DNA from: Pelobium manganitolerans
GTDB lineage: Bacteria > Bacteroidota > Bacteroidia > Sphingobacteriales > Sphingobacteriaceae
Assembly (NCBI RefSeq): GCF_003609575.1
Contig: NZ_MBTA01000001.1
Span: 310,001-374,000 of the forward strand
Reading direction: 5' to 3'
DNA length: 64,000 bases
The notes below the pieces were generated by a model, which did not search any database, was not told where the DNA came from, and was given only the letters and a program-made list of their open reading frames with translations. This document shows positions 42,603-51,716 of this stretch, piece after piece; positions within the stretch are counted from its first letter, which is position 1; each line of letters opens with the position of its first letter. Both the position numbers and the translations under genes were made by a program.

Positions 42603-42670
42603 GCTGATTTATAAACGTTGACTCAGCAAAGGGAAACGCAACTATCAAGCTGTTAAGCAGGGTTTTAAGG

Positions 42671-42679
42671 TGTGGATAA
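42671..42679 (-). promoter_or_regulatory. DnaA-box-like 9-mer, exact consensus
   Basis: On the minus strand this reads TTATCCACA, the strong DnaA box sequence. It lies in the 297-bp gap between nrdJ and the LacI-family gene. The same 9-mer also occurs inside nadB and lpxA, so chance is possible. Confidence 0.3.
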
Positions 42680-42794
42680 GTAAAAATTTATAGCTGTTTC
42701 TGCAAATTTTCATTACAAGCCGGCTTTTTTAATTTAAAACAGAATGGAGCGCCCCAAAAGGCTAAAGGCAGAAATTATATCCGATTTTAGGAAA

Positions 42795-43829
42795 TTAAAT
42801 TCCGTTTCGGAGGGTGGAACCGCGGATAATCAGTTTTGGACGGATGGACACGATTTTGTTGGTCTCGCTACTTGCTGTCTTAGAAAGCTTCTGGAAATAG
42901 AGGTTGGCCACGTTTTTTCCAATTTCTTTACTAAACTGATCAATGGTGGTTATAGATGGCTGCGTAATTTCTGTGAAAGCCTCGTTAGAAAAACCGATGA
43001 TGCCCAGCTCTTGTGGCACTTTTAATCCCCGGGCTTGCGCAACATCTAATACGCCCAAAGCCGCAAAGTCAGATGTAGAGGCAAAAATAGCGTCTGGCGG
43101 TTGCGGTAAAGCCAATAGTTTTTCTGTAGCGGCGGCGCCCAGTTCGCGGGTCCAGGCGTTTTCAACAATAAGCTCGGGTAATAAAGAAAGGCCATGTTTG
43201 GCTAGGGCGCTTAAATAGCCTTTTTTCCGTTGCCTAAAGATATTGAGGTTTTGCGGACCTTCTAGTAAAGCAATGCGCCTGTAGCCTTGCGTCAACAGGT
43301 GCTCAACAGCTTCAAAAGAGGCTTCTTCATTGCCACAAAGCACTTTAAAAGTGTCTAACTCATCGTCTACACGGTCAAACTGGATTAATTTTATCTGATG
43401 TTCTCCAACTGATTTTAGATGTTCATTGTCTTCAAAATCGGCGCTTATGGATAAAAATATAGCGCTAACATGCTGGTTAATTAAAGTATCCACGCATTTT
43501 ATTTCGCGCTGGTACGATTCATTGGATTGGCAAATGATCAGGTTATAGCCTTTTTGATAAGTAACCTCTTCAATACCGGCAATTACATTAGAAAAAAAGT
43601 TTTGATTAATACGCGGAACCACCACGCCAATGGTGCGGTTTTCACCTTTGCGCAGGTTAGATGCTATACTGTTTTGGCGATAGTTGAGCTCTTTAGCTGT
43701 TTTTAAAATCAGCTCCTTGGTTTTTTCGCTCACATTGCTGCTGCCATTTAAGGCTCTGGAAACCGATGAGGCATTGAGGTTTAGCTTTTTAGCAATGTCG
43801 TAAATCGTGGTTCTTTTCTGGTTTTCCAT
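42795..43829 (-). CDS. LacI-family transcriptional regulator, probably of xylose genes
   Basis: A 344-residue LacI/GalR-type repressor. The N-terminal helix-turn-helix is TTIYDIAKKLNLNASSVSRALNGSSNVSEKT (about residues 7-37), with a hinge helix near 52-60. The rest is a periplasmic-binding-protein-like sugar sensor domain (IGVVVPRINQNFFSNVIAGIEEV onward). It is divergent from xylB and xylA across 111 bp that hold a perfect palindrome (43861-43872). It probably represses them in the absence of xylose or a derivative, and may control itself. Confidence 0.92.
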   Translation of the reverse strand: MENQKRTTIYDIAKKLNLNASSVSRALNGSSNVSEKTKELILKTAKELNYRQNSIASNLRKGENRTIGVVVPRINQNFFSNVIAGIEEVTYQKGYNLIICQSNESYQREIKCVDTLINQHVSAIFLSISADFEDNEHLKSVGEHQIKLIQFDRVDDELDTFKVLCGNEEASFEAVEHLLTQGYRRIALLEGPQNLNIFRQRKKGYLSALAKHGLSLLPELIVENAWTRELGAAATEKLLALPQPPDAIFASTSDFAALGVLDVAQARGLKVPQELGIIGFSNEAFTEITQPSITTIDQFSKEIGKNVANLYFQKLSKTASSETNKIVSIRPKLIIRGSTLRNGI

Positions 43830-43860
43830 ACCGGATGCAATATGTAAAAAAGAATTTTAA

Positions 43861-43872
43861 GCAATCGATTGC
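43861..43872. promoter_or_regulatory. LacI-type operator of the xyl locus
   Basis: GCAATCGATTGC is a perfect 12-bp palindrome with central CG, 31 bp from the LacI gene and 68 bp from xylB. It overlaps the TTG -33 element of the xylB promoter, so bound repressor would block RNA polymerase. Confidence 0.75.
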
Positions 43873-43898
43873 AAGTTCTGAAAAAATAATTACATTTG
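43869..43898 (+). promoter_or_regulatory. xylB promoter (-33/-7)
   Basis: TTG (43869-43871), a 19-bp spacer and TACATTTG (43891-43898) match the Bacteroidetes -33/-7 arrangement. The expected transcription start is about 38 bp before the xylB ATG. Confidence 0.7.
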
Positions 43899-43940
43899 AT
43901 TTTTTATTGCCCGATATAGTATAAATCTTAAATTTTATAT

Positions 43941-45416
43941 ATGCTTTTATTAGGGATTGATGTTGGGACATCGTCTATCAAAGTTTCTGTGGTTGATGCG
44001 CAAAACGGCCAAAACGTAGCCAGCGCAAGCTATCCTGATAAAGAAACAGAAATTATTGCCAAAAAAGCCGGTTGGGCCGAGCAGTCGCCAGACCTATGGT
44101 GGCACAACGTGCAACAGGCTATTTTAAAGTGCAATGCCAGCGGTAAATATAAGCCCAAAGACATTGCCGCAATTGGTATTGCTTATCAAATGCACGGTTT
44201 GGTGTTGGTAAACCAGCAGGCGCAAAGCGTAAGAAATAGCATCATTTGGTGCGATAGCCGCGCGGTTGATATTGGCAACAAGGCTTTTGAAGATTTAGGA
44301 AAAGAGTTTTGTTTGGCGCACTACCTCAACTCTCCAGGAAACTTCACCGCCTCTAAATTAGCTTGGGTAAAACAAAACGAGCCCGAAGTGTTTGAAACGG
44401 TGCAACAGATGATGTTGCCCGGAGATTTTATAGCTTTGAAGTTAACCGGCGAAGCCACTACTTCGGTTTCCGCATTATCTGAAGGGGTTTTGTGGGATTT
44501 TGAAGAAGGGACAGTTTCTTACGAATTGCTAAAATATTACGGCATCCCAGAAAGTTTCATCCCTAAGATAAAGCCTGTTTTTGCTACACACGGTTTGTTG
44601 GATAAAGAAGTTGCGCAAAAACTTGGCCTGCAAGAAGGCGTTGCGGTGAGTTATAAAGCCGGTGACCAGCCCAACAATGCACTATCTTTAAACGTTACCG
44701 AACCGGGCGAAGTAGCATCTACTGCAGGTACGTCGGGCGTAATTTACGGCGTTACCGATCAGCTGCTGTACGATCCGCAATCTCGTGTAAACACTTTTGC
44801 GCATGTTAGTCACTCGGCGCAAGCGAAAAGATTAGGCGTTTTATTGTGCATTAATGGGACCGGAAGTTTAAACCGCTGGACAAAAAGTATTGCCGGCGAC
44901 GCGCTTTCCTATACAGAAATTAACCAATTGGCCGCGGGCGTGGCCGAAGGAAGTGAAGGCTTAAGCATTTTACCTTTTGGCAACGGTGCCGAGCGGATGC
45001 TGAATAATAAATTGATAGGCGCGCAATTCAGCAATATCGATTTTAACATCCACACGCAAGCGCATCTTTTCCGCGCGGCGCAAGAAGGCATCGCTTTCGC
45101 TTTCCGCTACGGCTTTGATATCCTTAAAGAAAATGGGATGCAGGCATCGGTGATTAAAGCGGGCAAGGCCAACCTTTTTTTAAGTGATGTTTTTGCACAA
45201 AGTTTTGTCAACATCACCGGCGTACCGGTGGAGCTTTACAATAACGACGGTAGCCACGGCGCGGCTATAGGCGCGGGAATTGGCGCAGGCATTTTTGCTT
45301 CTGCCGCCGATGCTTTTGCAAGCACCAAGCCTTTACAGCTGATTGAACCTCAAAAAAACAACTTGGAAGAGGCTTACGAAAGCTGGAAAAACTTATTGAA
45401 AAAACAACTTTCTTAA
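43941..45416 (+). CDS. xylB: Xylulokinase (FGGY family)
   Basis: A 491-residue FGGY carbohydrate kinase that converts D-xylulose to xylulose-5-phosphate. The N-terminal ATPase motif is LLGIDVGTSSIKVSVVD (about residues 3-19). The xylulokinase-type segment AIGIAYQMHGLVLVN lies near 75-90, the C-terminal GAGTSGVIYGV-like adenosine region near 255, and NNDGSHGAAIGAGIGAGIF near 433-451. It is followed by xylA after 33 bp, forming a xylose operon. Confidence 0.95.
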   Translation: MLLLGIDVGTSSIKVSVVDAQNGQNVASASYPDKETEIIAKKAGWAEQSPDLWWHNVQQAILKCNASGKYKPKDIAAIGIAYQMHGLVLVNQQAQSVRNSIIWCDSRAVDIGNKAFEDLGKEFCLAHYLNSPGNFTASKLAWVKQNEPEVFETVQQMMLPGDFIALKLTGEATTSVSALSEGVLWDFEEGTVSYELLKYYGIPESFIPKIKPVFATHGLLDKEVAQKLGLQEGVAVSYKAGDQPNNALSLNVTEPGEVASTAGTSGVIYGVTDQLLYDPQSRVNTFAHVSHSAQAKRLGVLLCINGTGSLNRWTKSIAGDALSYTEINQLAAGVAEGSEGLSILPFGNGAERMLNNKLIGAQFSNIDFNIHTQAHLFRAAQEGIAFAFRYGFDILKENGMQASVIKAGKANLFLSDVFAQSFVNITGVPVELYNNDGSHGAAIGAGIGAGIFASAADAFASTKPLQLIEPQKNNLEEAYESWKNLLKKQLS

Positions 45417-45449
45417 ACATACAGCATACAACAATTTAAAAAATACATT

Positions 45450-46760
45450 ATGGCAGAATTCTTTAAAGGAATAGAGAAAATCAAATTTGAAGGCTTGGAG
45501 AGCGATAATCCCTTGGCTTTTAGATGGTACGATGAAAACCGCGTGGTTGCCGGCAAAACCATGAAAGAGCATTTCCGCTTTGCGGGAGCTTATTGGCACT
45601 CTTTCAACGGTAATGGCGCCGATCCGTTTGGCGGGCCTACGCATATTTTTCCTTGGGATGCAAAAAGCGACGTGATTGAGCGCGCGAAAGACAAAATGGA
45701 CGCGGCATTTGAGTTTTTAACCAAAATGAATTTGCCTTTTTACTGTTTCCACGATGTGGACGTGGTAGATTATGGCGATAACGTGGCCGAAAATGAGCGT
45801 CGTTTGCAAACTTTGGTAGAATATGCCAAGCAAAAGCAAGCAGAAACAGGCATTAAACTGTTATGGGGAACGGCAAACTTGTTTTCGCACAAGCGTTACA
45901 TGAACGGTGCATCCACCAATCCGGATTTCCACGTTTTGGCACACGGAGCGGCGCAGGTTAAAGCAGCTTTAGATGCAACCATCGCTTTGGGCGGAGAAAA
46001 TTATGTGTTTTGGGGCGGCAGAGAGGGCTACATGTCTTTGTTGAATACCGATATGAAGCGCGAGCAAGAGCATTTTGCGAAGTTTTTACATGCTGCCAAA
46101 GATTATGCACGTAAAAATGGTTTTAAAGGGAGTTTCTTTATCGAGCCTAAGCCTTGCGAGCCATCTAAACATCAGTATGATTATGATGCGGCAACTGTGT
46201 TAGGTTTCTTGCAGAAATTTGATTTGTTGGATGATTTTCAGCTGAATTTAGAGGTTAACCACGCTACCTTGGCGGGGCATACTTTCCAACACGAATTACA
46301 GGTAGCCGTAGATGCCGGAAAATTGGGTTCTATTGACGCTAACCGCGGCGATTACCAAAACGGCTGGGATACAGACCAATTCCCTAACGACATTAACGAA
46401 CTTACCGAAGCCATGCTAATTATTTTAGAGGGTGGCGGTTTGCAAGGCGGTGGCGTTAACTTTGATGCAAAAATCAGAAGAAACTCTACAGATCAAGCAG
46501 ATTTATTTTACGCGCATGTTGGCGGTATGGATTTATTTGCCCGTGCTTTAATTACGGCAGACAACATCTTGCAAAAATCTGACTACAAAAAAATCAGAGC
46601 GGAGCGCTATGCTTCTTTTGATAGCGGAAAAGGTAAAGAATTTGAAAACGGAAAATTGAGTTTAGAAGACTTAAGAAACTATGCTGCAGAAAATGGTGAA
46701 CCTAAAACCATTAGTGGCAGACAAGAGTTCTTAGAGAACTTGGTGAATAGGTATATTTAA
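45450..46760 (+). CDS. xylA: Xylose isomerase
   Basis: A 436-residue class II xylose isomerase that interconverts D-xylose and D-xylulose with two divalent metals. Metal- and substrate-binding segments are [14 protein letters not shown] (catalytic His, about residues 98-111), [32 protein letters not shown] (metal-binding Glu) and [37 protein letters not shown] is also present. The length fits the class II family. No xylose transporter gene is seen downstream before the terminators. Confidence 0.97.
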   Translation: MAEFFKGIEKIKFEGLESDNPLAFRWYDENRVVAGKTMKEHFRFAGAYWHSFNGNGADPFGGPTHIFPWDAKSDVIERAKDKMDAAFEFLTKMNLPFYCFHDVDVVDYGDNVAENERRLQTLVEYAKQKQAETGIKLLWGTANLFSHKRYMNGASTNPDFHVLAHGAAQVKAALDATIALGGENYVFWGGREGYMSLLNTDMKREQEHFAKFLHAAKDYARKNGFKGSFFIEPKPCEPSKHQYDYDAATVLGFLQKFDLLDDFQLNLEVNHATLAGHTFQHELQVAVDAGKLGSIDANRGDYQNGWDTDQFPNDINELTEAMLIILEGGGLQGGGVNFDAKIRRNSTDQADLFYAHVGGMDLFARALITADNILQKSDYKKIRAERYASFDSGKGKEFENGKLSLEDLRNYAAENGEPKTISGRQEFLENLVNRYI

Positions 46761-46780
46761 TCTCTAGATATCTTTAATGT

Positions 46781-46816
46781 GAAGCCCTTGGATTGTAAAA
46801 ATTCAAGGGTTTTTTT
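46781..46816 (+). terminator. Terminator 1 after xylA
   Basis: CCCTTG (46785-46790) pairs with CAAGGG (46804-46809), flanked by further pairs, and is followed by T7. Confidence 0.75.
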
Positions 46817-46838
46817 ATCTAGGGCTTTAACCTTGATC

Positions 46839-46876
46839 AAACTTGCGAAGTTTTTAAAACTTCGCAAGTTTTTTTA
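46839..46876 (+). terminator. Terminator 2 after xylA
   Basis: A strong 14-bp stem, ACTTGCGAAGTTTT with AAAACTTCGCAAGT, is followed by a T run. With the preceding hairpin it forms a tandem terminator before the convergent gene. Confidence 0.88.
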
Positions 46877-46980
46877 GACTATCGCTTTTATAAATAAAAC
46901 TGGAGCTATCTGCCGGAAGTGATGAAAAGGCCTGCTTTCGAGAGGGTCTGCTTCCTAAATGTTCTACAACCAACCTTTTC

Positions 46981-47565
46981 TCAATTCAAGTTGCCAAAAA
47001 AATAGGTGTGCGTTGGGGTTATACAATGGCTTAGCAGAACGTCTTGCTCATGGGTGTTAAATATCTTTTCAATCGGTTCAAAAAGAGAAACGCCTATTTT
47101 TAAAACGTCGGGCCGGCAACGTTCCAAAAAACGGTCGTAAAAGCCGCCACCGTAACCAACCCGGTGACCTAGTAAATCAAAGGTGAGTAAAGGGATAATT
47201 ACCGCGTCAATTTGCTGAGGTTCTAGCAGTTCACCATATAAAGGTTCCGGAATTTGATGTTTGTTTTTTGCCAGCACCGTAGTTTCCGGATCAAATAAAA
47301 CAGCATCCATTTGGCGTGTTTTGTAGTGGCAGCGTGGTACTGCCAGCTTCATATGGGCCTGCTCTGTTTTAAAGTAGTTGATAAACTCAAAAGTGTCTAC
47401 CTCTTTTCGCTCAACTATTGGTAAAAAAAGGTGCAGCACTTTTACCCGCGACCAATTGAACTGTTGCAGTTTCGTCAATAGCTCATCGTTCAATCGCCAA
47501 AAATCACTTTTTGAGAGTTGCTGGCGTTGCAAAAGGACTTTTTCCCGGAGTTGTTGTTTTTCCAA
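46981..47565 (-). CDS. 5-formyltetrahydrofolate cyclo-ligase family protein
   Basis: A 194-residue protein of the 5-formyl-THF cyclo-ligase (MTHFS/YgfA) family. The enzyme converts 5-formyl-THF to 5,10-methenyl-THF with ATP. The C-terminal signature LTFDLLGHRVGYGGGFYDRFLERCRPDV (about residues 123-150) contains the GxGxGxYDR-type motif. The N-terminal basic QLREKVLLQRQQLS is typical. The start codon is TTG at 47565, since no ATG or GTG in frame gives the family N-terminus. Confidence 0.92.
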   Translation of the reverse strand: MEKQQLREKVLLQRQQLSKSDFWRLNDELLTKLQQFNWSRVKVLHLFLPIVERKEVDTFEFINYFKTEQAHMKLAVPRCHYKTRQMDAVLFDPETTVLAKNKHQIPEPLYGELLEPQQIDAVIIPLLTFDLLGHRVGYGGGFYDRFLERCRPDVLKIGVSLFEPIEKIFNTHEQDVLLSHCITPTHTYFFGNLN

Positions 47566-47618
47566 ATTGAAATAAGTAGGACGTAAAGATATAAAAGTTT
47601 GAAAAACAGCCTAAAATA

Positions 47619-47652
47619 AAAACGGCCTCGACTGGGAAGAAGAGACCGTTTT
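47619..47652 (-). terminator. Hairpin terminator, leftward (second of a pair)
   Basis: AAAACGGCCTC (47619-47629) pairs with GAGACCGTTTT (47642-47652), one mismatch, 12-nt loop. On the minus strand it is followed by TTTTTATTTT. The conserved-looking linker on its right and a second hairpin leave open a structured RNA on the plus strand. Confidence 0.65.
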
Positions 47653-47698
47653 ATCAACCTAAACCTATATGAAAAAAACTATTGTTTTCTGTTTTTAA

Positions 47699-47726
47699 AA
47701 ACCCGAAGCGCGTAGCTTCCCGGTTT
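47699..47726 (-). terminator. Hairpin terminator after the ABC ATPase gene (leftward)
   Basis: AAACC/GGTTT and GAAGC/GCTTC helices around a GCGTA loop form a stem with a small internal bulge. On the minus strand it is followed by T5. It lies about 90 bp after the ABC ATPase stop. Confidence 0.7.
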
Positions 47727-47816
47727 GTTCTACAAAAGTATACTTAATTTTTAATAGCAGAGAAGAAACGGCCGCTTGTAACCACATTGTTATATATGGC
47801 AATGTGTGCGGAAACG

Positions 47817-48434
47817 CTATTTGTAGTTAGCAATATGAAGCCTGTTTGGGCAAAATTCGTATTCGTGGCTTTGGTTAGAACACACCAGCACTAAACGGTC
47901 TTTTGTGAAGGTGTTTACTAAATCCAAATACCAATCAACCCCTTGCTGGTCAAGGTTTGAGGTTGGTTCGTCCAAAAGCAACATCGCCGTATCCGAACAA
48001 AAAGCCAGCGCCAGTTTTACGCGCTGTTTCATGCCCGATGAAAAGTATTTTAATTGTTTATTGGCGTTGCTTTGCATATTTAACAAGGCCAATAAATCAG
48101 GATTTGAGATGTTGTTTAAGCGTTTTTTAAATCGAAAGTGAAAATCTAGCACTTCGGAAAGCGTAAAATCTTCAATCAACTCTAAATAAGGCGCCGCTAT
48201 GGCAAGGTGTGCAAAAATAGCTTCCACCGCTATTTCTTTTTGAAGATGCGTATAAGCAATTTTGCCTTCAGATTGGCCCAGGGCGCCGGAGATAATTTGT
48301 AACAAAGTAGATTTTCCCGAACCGTTTATCCCTAAAATTGCGTAAGGTTCGCCAGCTTTAAATGTATAATCGATATTCCGGAAAATCCACTCGCGGTTAA
48401 AGCGCCGGCCGATATTGGACAAAGTGATTTCCAT
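47817..48434 (-). CDS. ABC transporter ATP-binding protein (no permease nearby)
   Basis: A 205-residue single ABC ATPase. Walker A is GINGSGKST (about residues 34-42), the signature motif is FSSGMKQR (a variant of LSGGQ, about 131-138), and Walker B ends in LLLDEPTSNLD (about 151-161). It is somewhat shorter than usual (about 220-240) and the D-loop and H-loop region is compact. No membrane subunit is adjacent. In relatives such subunits pair with distant permeases, so its substrate is unknown. It lies 31 bp after lpxA in the same direction. Confidence 0.9.
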   Translation of the reverse strand: MEITLSNIGRRFNREWIFRNIDYTFKAGEPYAILGINGSGKSTLLQIISGALGQSEGKIAYTHLQKEIAVEAIFAHLAIAAPYLELIEDFTLSEVLDFHFRFKKRLNNISNPDLLALLNMQSNANKQLKYFSSGMKQRVKLALAFCSDTAMLLLDEPTSNLDQQGVDWYLDLVNTFTKDRLVLVCSNQSHEYEFCPNRLHIANYK

Positions 48435-48465
48435 TTGGTTTGCGGATGACGCTGCTATTTTTATG

Positions 48466-49248
48466 TTATGATGTGCCGAAGCTTTTCATTACCCCGCGGT
48501 TAGAGTTTCGGATGAAATTGATGATTTCGTCCCGCTCTTCCGTAGGCTTAAAATCGGCCTCGATAATGTCCAATGCTTTAGTCACATTGTTATTTTTAAC
48601 AAAAAGCACACGGTATATTTCTTGTATCTCGTTAATTTTCTCGGAAGAAAAACCTCTTCTGCGCAAGCCCACCGAGTTGATGCCCGTATAAGACAGAGGC
48701 TCGCGAGCTACCTTTACGTAAGGAGGAATGTCTTTACGTACCAAAGAACCGCCTGTTACAAAAGCGTGCGAACCCACCTTACAAAACTGATGGATGGCTA
48801 CCATTCCGGCCAAAACCACATTGTCGCCAATGGTGATGTGCCCGGCCAAAGTGGTGTTGTTAGAGAAAATGCAGTTATCGCCAACTTCGCAATCGTGCGC
48901 AACGTGGCAATAAGCCATTAACAAACAGTTGTTGCCTACACGGGTTTCCCACTTATCGTTGGTGCCGCGGTTAATGGTTACGTATTCTCTGATGGTGGTA
49001 TTGTCGCCAATTACTGCGGTGGTTTGCTCGCCGGCATATTTTAAATCTTGCGGAATAGCGGAAATAACGGCTCCAGGGAAAATGCGGCAGTTTTTACCAA
49101 TGCGCGCACCGTCCATAATGGTTACGTTAGAACCAATCCATGTGCCTTCGCCAATTTCCACGTCTTTGTGGATAACGGCAAAAGGATCTATCACTACGCT
49201 ATTGGCAATTTTTGCTTGCGGGTGAATGTAGGCTAAGGGTTGTATCAT
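48466..49248 (-). CDS. lpxA: Acyl-ACP--UDP-N-acetylglucosamine O-acyltransferase
   Basis: A 260-residue left-handed beta-helix acyltransferase for the first step of lipid A synthesis. Hexapeptide repeats run from about residue 2 to 185. The catalytic His is in LMAYCHVAHDCEVGDNC (about residues 110-126), followed by LAGHITIGDNVVLAGMVAIHQFCKVGSHAFVTGGS. The C-terminal helical tail is normal. It is directly adjacent to lpxC/fabZ (no gap), so translation is likely coupled. Confidence 0.96.
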   Translation of the reverse strand: MIQPLAYIHPQAKIANSVVIDPFAVIHKDVEIGEGTWIGSNVTIMDGARIGKNCRIFPGAVISAIPQDLKYAGEQTTAVIGDNTTIREYVTINRGTNDKWETRVGNNCLLMAYCHVAHDCEVGDNCIFSNNTTLAGHITIGDNVVLAGMVAIHQFCKVGSHAFVTGGSLVRKDIPPYVKVAREPLSYTGINSVGLRRRGFSSEKINEIQEIYRVLFVKNNNVTKALDIIEADFKPTEERDEIINFIRNSNRGVMKSFGTS

Positions 49249-50655
49249 TTAATTTTCGCTTTCTTTATGTCTGGTAATCTGCGCCATCATTTCGGCTTCT
49301 ACAACTATTTTTTCTCCAACCATGCCTACGCCCTTCATTTGCGCAATACCGCGGCGGATAGGTTCCATCAAATCACAACGGAAAACGATGGTATCGCCAG
49401 GTAACACCTGTGCCCTAAACCTTACGTTGTCAATTTTAAGGAAATAAGTTAAATAATTTTGCGGATCCGGAACGGTGCTTAAAACTAAAATACCGCCTGT
49501 TTGTGCCATAGCCTCAATTTGTATTACTCCAGGCAATACCGGCGCACCCGGGAAATGCCCTTTGAAAAACTCCTCGTTCATGGTCACGTTTTTTACGCCC
49601 ACCACATAAGTTTTTGTTAGTTCCAGAATTTTGTCGATGAATAAAAAGGGCTGCCTGTGCGGCAAAATATTCATGATATCCACAATATCATATAAAGGTT
49701 TGGCGCCGGCATCGTATAAATGCTGTACCTTCTTTTTGCGGTCTTTTTTTATGGCCGCTTTAATTTTTTTAGCAAAGGCAACGTTTGCGGCATGGCCAGG
49801 CCTAGCGGCCATTACATGGCCTTTGATGGGCGTACCAATGAGCGCCAAATCGCCAATAATGTCAAGCAATTTGTGGCGCGCAGGCTCGTTTTGGTAACGC
49901 AGCTCAATATTGTTTAAGATACCTTCGCGCGCTACTTTGATATCATTACGATTGAAAGCTTTTGCCAGCTCTGCCAGTTCGGCATCGCTGATTTCATGGT
50001 CTACAATAACGATGGCGTTATTAATGTCGCCGCCTTTAATTAGGTTGTGCTTTAAGAGCATCTCCAGCTCGTGCAAAAACACAAAAGTGCGGCATGAGGC
50101 AATCTCGTCTTTAAAATCGCTGATTGAGGTAATGGTAGAATGCTGGCTGCCTAAAACCGGCGAGTTATAATCCACCATGCAGGTAAAGCGGTAATCGTCT
50201 AAAGGCATTACTACCATTTCTACCTTACGGTCGTCCTCAGAGTAATGGATATTATGCGGAATGTGATAATACTCTCTTTCGGCATCTTGTTCTTTAAACC
50301 CAGCTTTCTCTAAGGCATTCACAAACTCTATTGCACTGCCGTCTAAAATAGGTACTTCTACACCGTCTAACTCAATCATCACATTGTCCACTTCGCATCC
50401 TACCAAAGCCGCCAAAACATGTTCTGTTGTGCTTACGCTGGCTCCGTTTGCCGTTAAAGTGGTACTTCTAGAAGTATCAGAAACGTTATCTACATCTGCA
50501 TCAATTACAGGCTGGCCGGGCAAATCCACGCGTTTAAATTTATAGCCGTGGTGCTCTGGCGCAGGTTTAAAAGTTAAAGTTACGTTTGCGCCGGTGTGTA
50601 AGCCTACGCCCGAAACACTAATTTCTGATTTAATTGTTCTTTGCCTAAGATTCAT
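49249..50655 (-). CDS. lpxC/fabZ: Bifunctional UDP-3-O-acyl-GlcNAc deacetylase / 3-hydroxyacyl-ACP dehydratase
   Basis: A 468-residue fusion typical of Bacteroidota. Residues 1-305 are LpxC, the zinc deacetylase that commits to lipid A. They carry TTEHVLAALVG (zinc His79, E. coli-like position) and the HKLLDIIGDLALIG helix with two further zinc ligands. Residues about 320-468 are FabZ, the hot-dog dehydratase. They have ILPHRQPFLFIDKI, and the active-site GHFPGAPVLPGVIQIEAMAQTGG with catalytic His and Glu. The fusion links lipid A synthesis to fatty acid elongation. It sits between lpxD and lpxA. Confidence 0.97.
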   Translation of the reverse strand: MNLRQRTIKSEISVSGVGLHTGANVTLTFKPAPEHHGYKFKRVDLPGQPVIDADVDNVSDTSRSTTLTANGASVSTTEHVLAALVGCEVDNVMIELDGVEVPILDGSAIEFVNALEKAGFKEQDAEREYYHIPHNIHYSEDDRKVEMVVMPLDDYRFTCMVDYNSPVLGSQHSTITSISDFKDEIASCRTFVFLHELEMLLKHNLIKGGDINNAIVIVDHEISDAELAELAKAFNRNDIKVAREGILNNIELRYQNEPARHKLLDIIGDLALIGTPIKGHVMAARPGHAANVAFAKKIKAAIKKDRKKKVQHLYDAGAKPLYDIVDIMNILPHRQPFLFIDKILELTKTYVVGVKNVTMNEEFFKGHFPGAPVLPGVIQIEAMAQTGGILVLSTVPDPQNYLTYFLKIDNVRFRAQVLPGDTIVFRCDLMEPIRRGIAQMKGVGMVGEKIVVEAEMMAQITRHKESEN

Positions 50656-50668
50656 GTGCTGGAATAAT

Positions 50669-51712
50669 TTAAGCGTTGTTAGCCCTTAGTTCATCTAAAG
50701 CCTTTTGCAACTCCTGAATTTTGCGTTCAATATCGGGTAATCTTTGTATCACTACCTGCGAGCGCATGTAGTTTTGATAATTGGTTGCTGGTGCGCCCCC
50801 AAATTTTTTGCCTTCTTCTTCAATGGATTTGTTAATACCCGATTTTGCTTGCACCTGTGTGCCTTTAGCCACCACAATATGCCCTACAATACCTACCTGA
50901 CCACCAATTATACAGCTTTCGCCGATTTTAGAGCTGCCAGAAACGCCGGTTTGCGATGCGATAACCGTGTTTTTACCGATTTCGGCGTTGTGTGCAATCT
51001 GGATCAAATTATCCAGTTTTACTCCTTTGCGGATAATGGTTGAGCCCATGGTAGCCCGGTCTATACAGGTGTTTGCGCCAACTTCAACATCATCTTCAAT
51101 AATCACATTGCCTATTTGGCTTATCTTGTGATAAGAGCCGTCTGCTTGTGGCGCAAAACCGAAACCGTCGCTCCCGATAACGGCACTGCCATGTATAATT
51201 ACACGGTCGCCAATTACGCAGTCATGGTAAATTTTGCTGCCCGAGTACAAGGTGGTTTCAGCACCTATCTGCACGGCATCGCCTATATAACATTGCGGGT
51301 ATATTTTGGTGTTATCGCCAATTACGGCATTGGCACCAATGTAGGCGAAAGCGCCTATGTACACATTTTTGCCAATTTTAGCGCTGGGGTCAATAAAGCT
51401 GGGCTGCTCTATACCGCTTTTGTGCAGTTTTAAGCTGTTGTATTTTTCCAGTAAAACAGAAAAGCTGCTGTAAGCGTTATCTACGCGGATTAAGGTTGGT
51501 TTAACAGGTTTTTCTAATACCAAATCATTGTTCACAATTACCACAGAAGCATCGGTAGTGTAGAGGAACGGTTCGTACTTTGGGTTTGCAAGAAAAGACA
51601 GCGCCCCCTCCGTTGCTTCCTCTATTTTTGCCAACTGAAAAACCTTTACATCTGCATTGCCTTCTAAGGTTCCGTTCAGTAATAAGCAAATCTCATTTGC
51701 GGTAAATTGCAT
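50669..51712 (-). CDS. lpxD: UDP-3-O-(3-hydroxyacyl)glucosamine N-acyltransferase
   Basis: A 347-residue LpxD, the third step of lipid A synthesis. The N-terminal non-repeat domain (MQFTANEICLLLNGTLEGN, about residues 1-100) is followed by hexapeptide repeats to about 300 and a C-terminal helix (RLPDIERKIQELQKALDELR). The catalytic His is expected in QIAHNAEIGKNTVI (about 236-249). It is the first gene of the lpxD-lpxC/fabZ-lpxA run. A complete promoter abuts its start codon. Confidence 0.96.
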   Translation of the reverse strand: MQFTANEICLLLNGTLEGNADVKVFQLAKIEEATEGALSFLANPKYEPFLYTTDASVVIVNNDLVLEKPVKPTLIRVDNAYSSFSVLLEKYNSLKLHKSGIEQPSFIDPSAKIGKNVYIGAFAYIGANAVIGDNTKIYPQCYIGDAVQIGAETTLYSGSKIYHDCVIGDRVIIHGSAVIGSDGFGFAPQADGSYHKISQIGNVIIEDDVEVGANTCIDRATMGSTIIRKGVKLDNLIQIAHNAEIGKNTVIASQTGVSGSSKIGESCIIGGQVGIVGHIVVAKGTQVQAKSGINKSIEEEGKKFGGAPATNYQNYMRSQVVIQRLPDIERKIQELQKALDELRANNA

Positions 51713-51716
51713 GCTC

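Noticed and set aside
42498-42794. Cobalamin riboswitch upstream of the B12-dependent reductase gene
   Set aside because: No B12-box-like sequence or riboswitch fold could be recognised in this gap.
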